From: Scortum barcoo
Lineage: Eukaryota; Chordata; Actinopteri; Centrarchiformes; Terapontidae
Length of the DNA stretch: 64,000 bases
Reading direction: 5' to 3'
Assembly: GCA_023238725.1 (NCBI GenBank)
Contig: CM041534.1
Coordinates: 20,369,803-20,433,802, forward strand
Below the pieces are notes generated by a model. That model was not told where the DNA came from and did not search any database. It was given only the letters and a program-made list of their open reading frames with translations. How positions within the stretch are numbered: position 1 is the stretch's first letter; each line of letters begins with the position of its first letter. Position numbers and translations under genes: made by a program. Shown here piece after piece: positions 60,016 to 64,000 of this stretch.

Positions 60016-61645
60016 GTGTGTGTACGAGAGGCTCTGTGGCAACTATAAATATGGAAATGAACGGTGTTGAGCATTCAAAGGTGTCATCTTGTTTTAATCT
60101 TAATTACCCTCATTAATGAGACCAAAAAAGAAAATATACCCCCTGGATCGCATATTGCCAATAATATCAGGTTTTCCCACATAAGTTAATATCTAATGAA
60201 GGATGGCTTTGCTCTGGTAATTTGACAGTTATTGATATTTCTTTCTCATATCAATGTGTACAAATGGTGGAAAGGTCAGGGTCACCAGTGTAATCAGGGA
60301 TCCTCCTCTCAGGATCACATCAGGGACCTGCCTCTTTGTCCTCTTTTGTGCTGAAATCCCCCTCCGCTCCATATCATAAGAATAAAAACCATAATCACAG
60401 TTTGTTCTTCTGCTTCCTCTGTTATGCTATTTTGATTCGTGCCAAACATCAGTCCTCAGCTTTGGTGACAGCGTTCACCTCTTTCGATAATTCGAGATGG
60501 ATTTTTCTTCCCCAAACCTTCATCTTTAATGTTTGTTTGCTTGCTTGAAACGAAACTCACGTATGCTGTTTGCATTTGGTTGTGAAGTCAGTGTACTCTC
60601 ACTCTTACACCTTTCAGTGTCATTTCTATTGGTGTCATTCCCCATTGTATTTGTGTCCACAGTAAGAAATTCAGAGTAGTTGCTAAGGAACAAGTCAGAG
60701 GTGAATCAAGAACTTTGATAATTCTACTGAGCTAATGAAAATTGACTTGGTGATAAATTATCATGATTAGTTTCCGATTTCTGTCAGATTGAACACTTAT
60801 TTATGAGTCTTTTTAGAATTGGTTGCATGCATTTCTCTACACTGAAGCCACTTCTTTTAAAGCACTGTCCACAGAACAGCAGCCAACAAGGAACTTAAAA
60901 GATCTAAATAAATAAAATAAAAATAAAAATACATAAACTGCTAAATGGGCCAAACAGTCCTGAACTCTTCTTTTATTTCCTCGATTAGTATTATACGCAC
61001 AGAAATAAATACAAAAATACAAAAAGGTTTAGGAAAATAAAGCCTGCTGAAGAACATTGCATTATGTATGATTCATTTCTGTAATATACTGTACTGCTGC
61101 ACAATCTGTACGTTAACATGGTGCCATTCCTTTTATTGCTATGGATTCTTAATTCATGCAAAGAAATAAAATAGAAAAGAAATTAATAAAAACGATCTTC
61201 TTTAAAATAGATATATATAATGTAATTTTAATGACGTATTACTTGATGATTGTTTTACCTTGAGCTGAACTTGATGTGCCCTCCTGGGTTCTGGATTCTG
61301 TGCACCTTATTGTAAAAATTTCATTACATTAGAAAGGTCTAATAATGTGAAAATTCTTCAGTATATTCATAAAGACACCATGAAGTAAAATATGAATGTT
61401 ACATGTCCTGTGTATGTTTGTATTAGTAGTTAGTCTTGATATATATGTTTTTATTAATATGTCAAACAAAGATCTCTATTTATATGAAAATCCCTCTTAC
61501 TTACTATGGAGCAACACCCTAATTTGTGCACATAAATGAATAATTCATGCTCACAAATTTAAAAAGTGCGTGTACAAACTATTAATTTGTGTCCTTGAAT
61601 TACTTAATTTGTGCACATATTTTAACAGAGAGAATGTGTGTGTGT
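60016..61645. other. Intergenic sequence
   Basis: AT-rich, no gene or clear repeat recognised. Confidence 0.4.
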
Positions 61646-61649
61646 CGGT

Positions 61650-62500
61650 ATAAATAGTAAGACAGGAGGAGGAGGAGGAGGGCTGCCCTTTTGTAATTGA
61701 ACCACTGCCCATTAAAATGCTTCTGCGTGTCCCTGCCAACCAGTCTGGCCAGCAGGCGGGATCTGGTGCTCTTGACCCGAGCGTAGGACAGACAGACAGA
61801 TGGAGCCGGGGCGAGGTGAAGACAGACAGGCTCATCCTGGATGTCCTCTGTCTGTCCTGTCCCATCGTTTTAATGGTCAGCAATGTGGCGACGTTTCCCA
61901 TTGTTGAAATTCCTCTCTTGTTGTCTTGGGCCCGGGAAGCTTTAGTGTTTACTAAGCTCCCTCCCACTCGTCCTCCCTCCCTCCACTATCAATTATATTA
62001 ACAGCCCGAAGCTTCCTCCAAGCATGTTGCTACATTTTGTGACAGGAAACCTTTCTGCTATTACTTTATGGCCTCCTGCTACATTCTTGCTCTGCACTGG
62101 TAATAGAGCTTACTCGCTATTCTACTCCAGGCTTTGCCCTGCAATCCAATTTGTCTTTCCAACACCAGACATTTTCTGGTGACAATGAAGTATTTTTATG
62201 GCCGTGCTGATGTCATCACATTTCTGTTTGTCCCTCATCTCCTGGGGCAGAGCTTACAGGAAAATGAATTATACAACACAATGGAAGGGATGGATGTTCT
62301 GCACTCAACTTGAGGCCGATTTGCCCTAACATGACTTGGCTTATGTTTCCAGAGAGCTGTATGGCTGGAGATGATCCGCCAGCATCCTTTAACAATTGTG
62401 TTTTCCTGCTTTCTTCCACTCTTGTTAATTATGCGTCACCAGTAAAAAGCTGTTTGAGTCATGTGGTATGTCAAGTTTACCCTTGATTGGCAACAAGGGC
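61650..62500. promoter_or_regulatory. Candidate non-coding regulatory sequence (speculative)
   Basis: A stretch of balanced composition with little simple repeat, in contrast to its surroundings. It holds several transcription-factor-like words: CCCATTGTTG (SOX-like) at about 61898, TGATGTCATCA at about 62210, TTAATTATGC (homeodomain/POU-like) at about 62425 and CCTTGATTGGC. It has a (GGA)n run at 61667. ORFs here show no protein family. Conservation cannot be judged without alignment. Confidence 0.25.
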
Positions 62501-63060
62501 TGAAAATAGCACAAAAAGCATTCCTACGCTAATTGTTAGTCGTATTCAGACCCTTATACACTGTATAAGCACACACCATGTGAATCCACAGGAGAGCCAC
62601 GACCTTAAAACATTCACTGATTTAAGTGAACAGCTCAGGCAGAAATACATTGGACAGGCAGTACTCATGCATGCAGCCCGCAGCTCTGAGCCTCCCACTG
62701 GGATTGTGGGGAGCGACTGGTGTTGCACTTCTCTGCTCCAGCATGTTTGAGCTGCTTGATTGAAGGTATTTCTGTATGTTTGAAATATTTAGTCAGATCT
62801 CATGTGTTGGAATTTTTATCACAGTGAGAATTATGCTTATAGGATAGGTTCACATTTATAAAACAACAAAGCTGTCCATATGCACTTTGAAATACATAAA
62901 GATTGCTGTGATCATTCCCATTGTTCATACACAGCCCTGAACAAAAACTGGTGCACTCAGGACTTTGGTCATTTCCCCGGCCCTTCTCCCTGTGGCCCCT
63001 ATGGTAGATAAAATATGATGAAGCAGCCTCGGGGTGAAAAAATGCGATGCAGGTCCCACT
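62501..63060. other. Intergenic sequence
   Basis: No gene, RNA or confident repeat seen. Short ORFs on both strands at 62487-62750 lack any recognisable domain. Confidence 0.4.
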
Positions 63061-63064
63061 GCAT

Positions 63065-63355
63065 GCTCACTTTATTAGGCACACCTGTACACTCACACAC
63101 CTGTAATTCAAAGCAACAGATGTGCTATAAATTCTACCGTTATGAAATTTATAATGGTCAGTTTTTGTTGACTTTATCAGAAATGAGTAAATGACATGTT
63201 TAGGTCATAGTTAGTGGTGCTGGACTGCAATATGTTCAGAGATATTTTTAATATTCTGACCCACTTCATGTTTGTAAATAGGAAGAACAAAATATTAGAA
63301 ATATTAGAATATTAGTAGTCCAGTACAACAGCACCACTTAAATATATAATTTACT
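63065..63355 (+). repeat. Dispersed repeat (CACTTTATTAGGCACACCTG type)
   Basis: CTCACTTTATTAGGCACACC, ATTCTACCGTTATGAAATTT, GGTCATAGTTAGTGGTGCTG and TCAGAGATATTTTTAATATT occur in the order of a common fish repeat. It is followed by a local duplicated TATTAGAA motif near 63290-63315. Confidence 0.6.
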
Positions 63356-63859
63356 CATTTCAGATTAAGCCAAAAAAAAATGTAACATTATCTACTTAGT
63401 AAAGGCAGCATTTATAGCAGAACTGTTGTGTAAATTAAAACTCCTGCATTTTTATGTTTATTGCATTTTGGGTTGGACTCTGAAGTTGCATTACTGTACT
63501 TATTTCAGCACAAATATTTGCAAATCATTTTATACATTTTAGGCCAATATAATGTAATGTAAACAACTTTTTAATGTTGCATATTTTTCCCTCTATTTGT
63601 TCAATAAATCTTAACAAAATCTTACCTCATCCAAAAGATGTTTGTTTTCCTTTCTATCTCTGTGTAAGAACATTAAGAGCGATGGAAAAAAAATCCAATG
63701 CCTTGTATTTGCCCCATTGACTGTATATAAATATATCATACAATATATGCACACTATCTTTATATTCAGTCTTTGAATTGAACACACACACTTGGCCACT
63801 AAAGCTGATTCTGACTTTTATTTTGAAGGATACCGGTGTTTTATGTTGACAGGGGAGCT

Positions 63860-63945
63860 ACAGCCGGCGGAAGTAACTGCTGCATGTCATAGCAGCAGGT
63901 GTTAGCCGCCTTTAGCCAAACTTGAACCGTGAAAATTTGGTGATT
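63860..63945 (+). promoter_or_regulatory. psmg1: psmg1 promoter / 5' leader with ETS-like site
   Basis: CGGCGGAAGTAAC at about 63865-63877 matches an ETS/GABP site, usual in housekeeping promoters. No TATA box. The ATG follows about 70 bases later. Confidence 0.5.
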
Positions 63946-64000
63946 ATGGCGACGTTTTTCGGCGAAGTGCTGTCGGTGTACTCTCGGGCGGTGGAGGAAG
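63946..64000 (+). CDS. psmg1: Proteasome assembly chaperone 1, N-terminal fragment (cut by window end)
   Basis: The window ends after 18 full codons, MATFFGEVLSVYSRAVEE. Vertebrate PSMG1 begins with MAATFFGEVVKAP, followed shortly by an acidic Glu-rich run, and the first residues here match apart from one missing Ala. The acidic residues at the cut end fit too. Known role: PSMG1 pairs with PSMG2 to guide assembly of the 20S proteasome alpha ring in the cytosol and ER. The upstream ETS-like site fits a housekeeping promoter. The call rests on a short stretch, so the sequence beyond 64000 should decide it. Confidence 0.8.
   Translation, partial: MATFFGEVLSVYSRAVEE

Overview
The window is nuclear DNA from a ray-finned (teleost) fish, probably a percomorph. 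Compact multi-exon vertebrate genes with GT-AG introns, proteins closest to vertebrate orthologues, CpG-rich promoters and several dispersed repeat types that I recognise from teleost genomes point to this. Nothing bacterial, viral or plasmid-like was seen, and no tRNA, rRNA or CRISPR array.

Layout, left to right. (1) 1949-3825 (+): two-exon inwardly rectifying K+ channel of the Kir3/GIRK class, with a long unusual N-terminus and a GYGSR pore. (2) 5104-15009 (+): pom121, a transmembrane FG nucleoporin, reconstructed as 13 coding exons, 1160 aa with frame closure throughout. (3) 18283-24288 (+): tbl2, an ER-anchored WD40 protein, 7 exons, 441 aa. (4) 26131-42927 (+): mybbp1a, a nucleolar Myb-binding protein, 27 exons, 1278 aa. 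(5) 42928-48190: intergenic, including a 0.75-kb G-poor degenerate minisatellite. (6) 49153-49569 (-): small single-pass membrane protein like C11orf87. (7) 50.3-63.85 kb: gene-poor interval with repeats, a decayed LINE and candidate non-coding regulatory sequence. (8) 63946-64000 (+): first codons of psmg1 (proteasome assembly chaperone 1), cut by the window end.

The genes are not a pathway or operon. pom121 and tbl2 both map to the human Williams-Beuren region 7q11.23, so that pair looks like retained synteny. mybbp1a, the C11orf87-like gene and psmg1 map elsewhere in human. Three housekeeping genes (tbl2, mybbp1a, psmg1) have short CpG-rich upstream regions with NRF-1- or ETS-like motifs.

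No new multi-gene system was found. The points most worth checking are the atypical Kir3 channel, a 26-bp duplication that creates two identical splice donors in mybbp1a, near-identical direct repeats flanking mybbp1a exon 15, an arginine-rich upstream ORF before tbl2, and the degenerate minisatellite. Exon limits were placed by eye from splice consensus, reading-frame continuity and remembered family sequences; no alignment was run.
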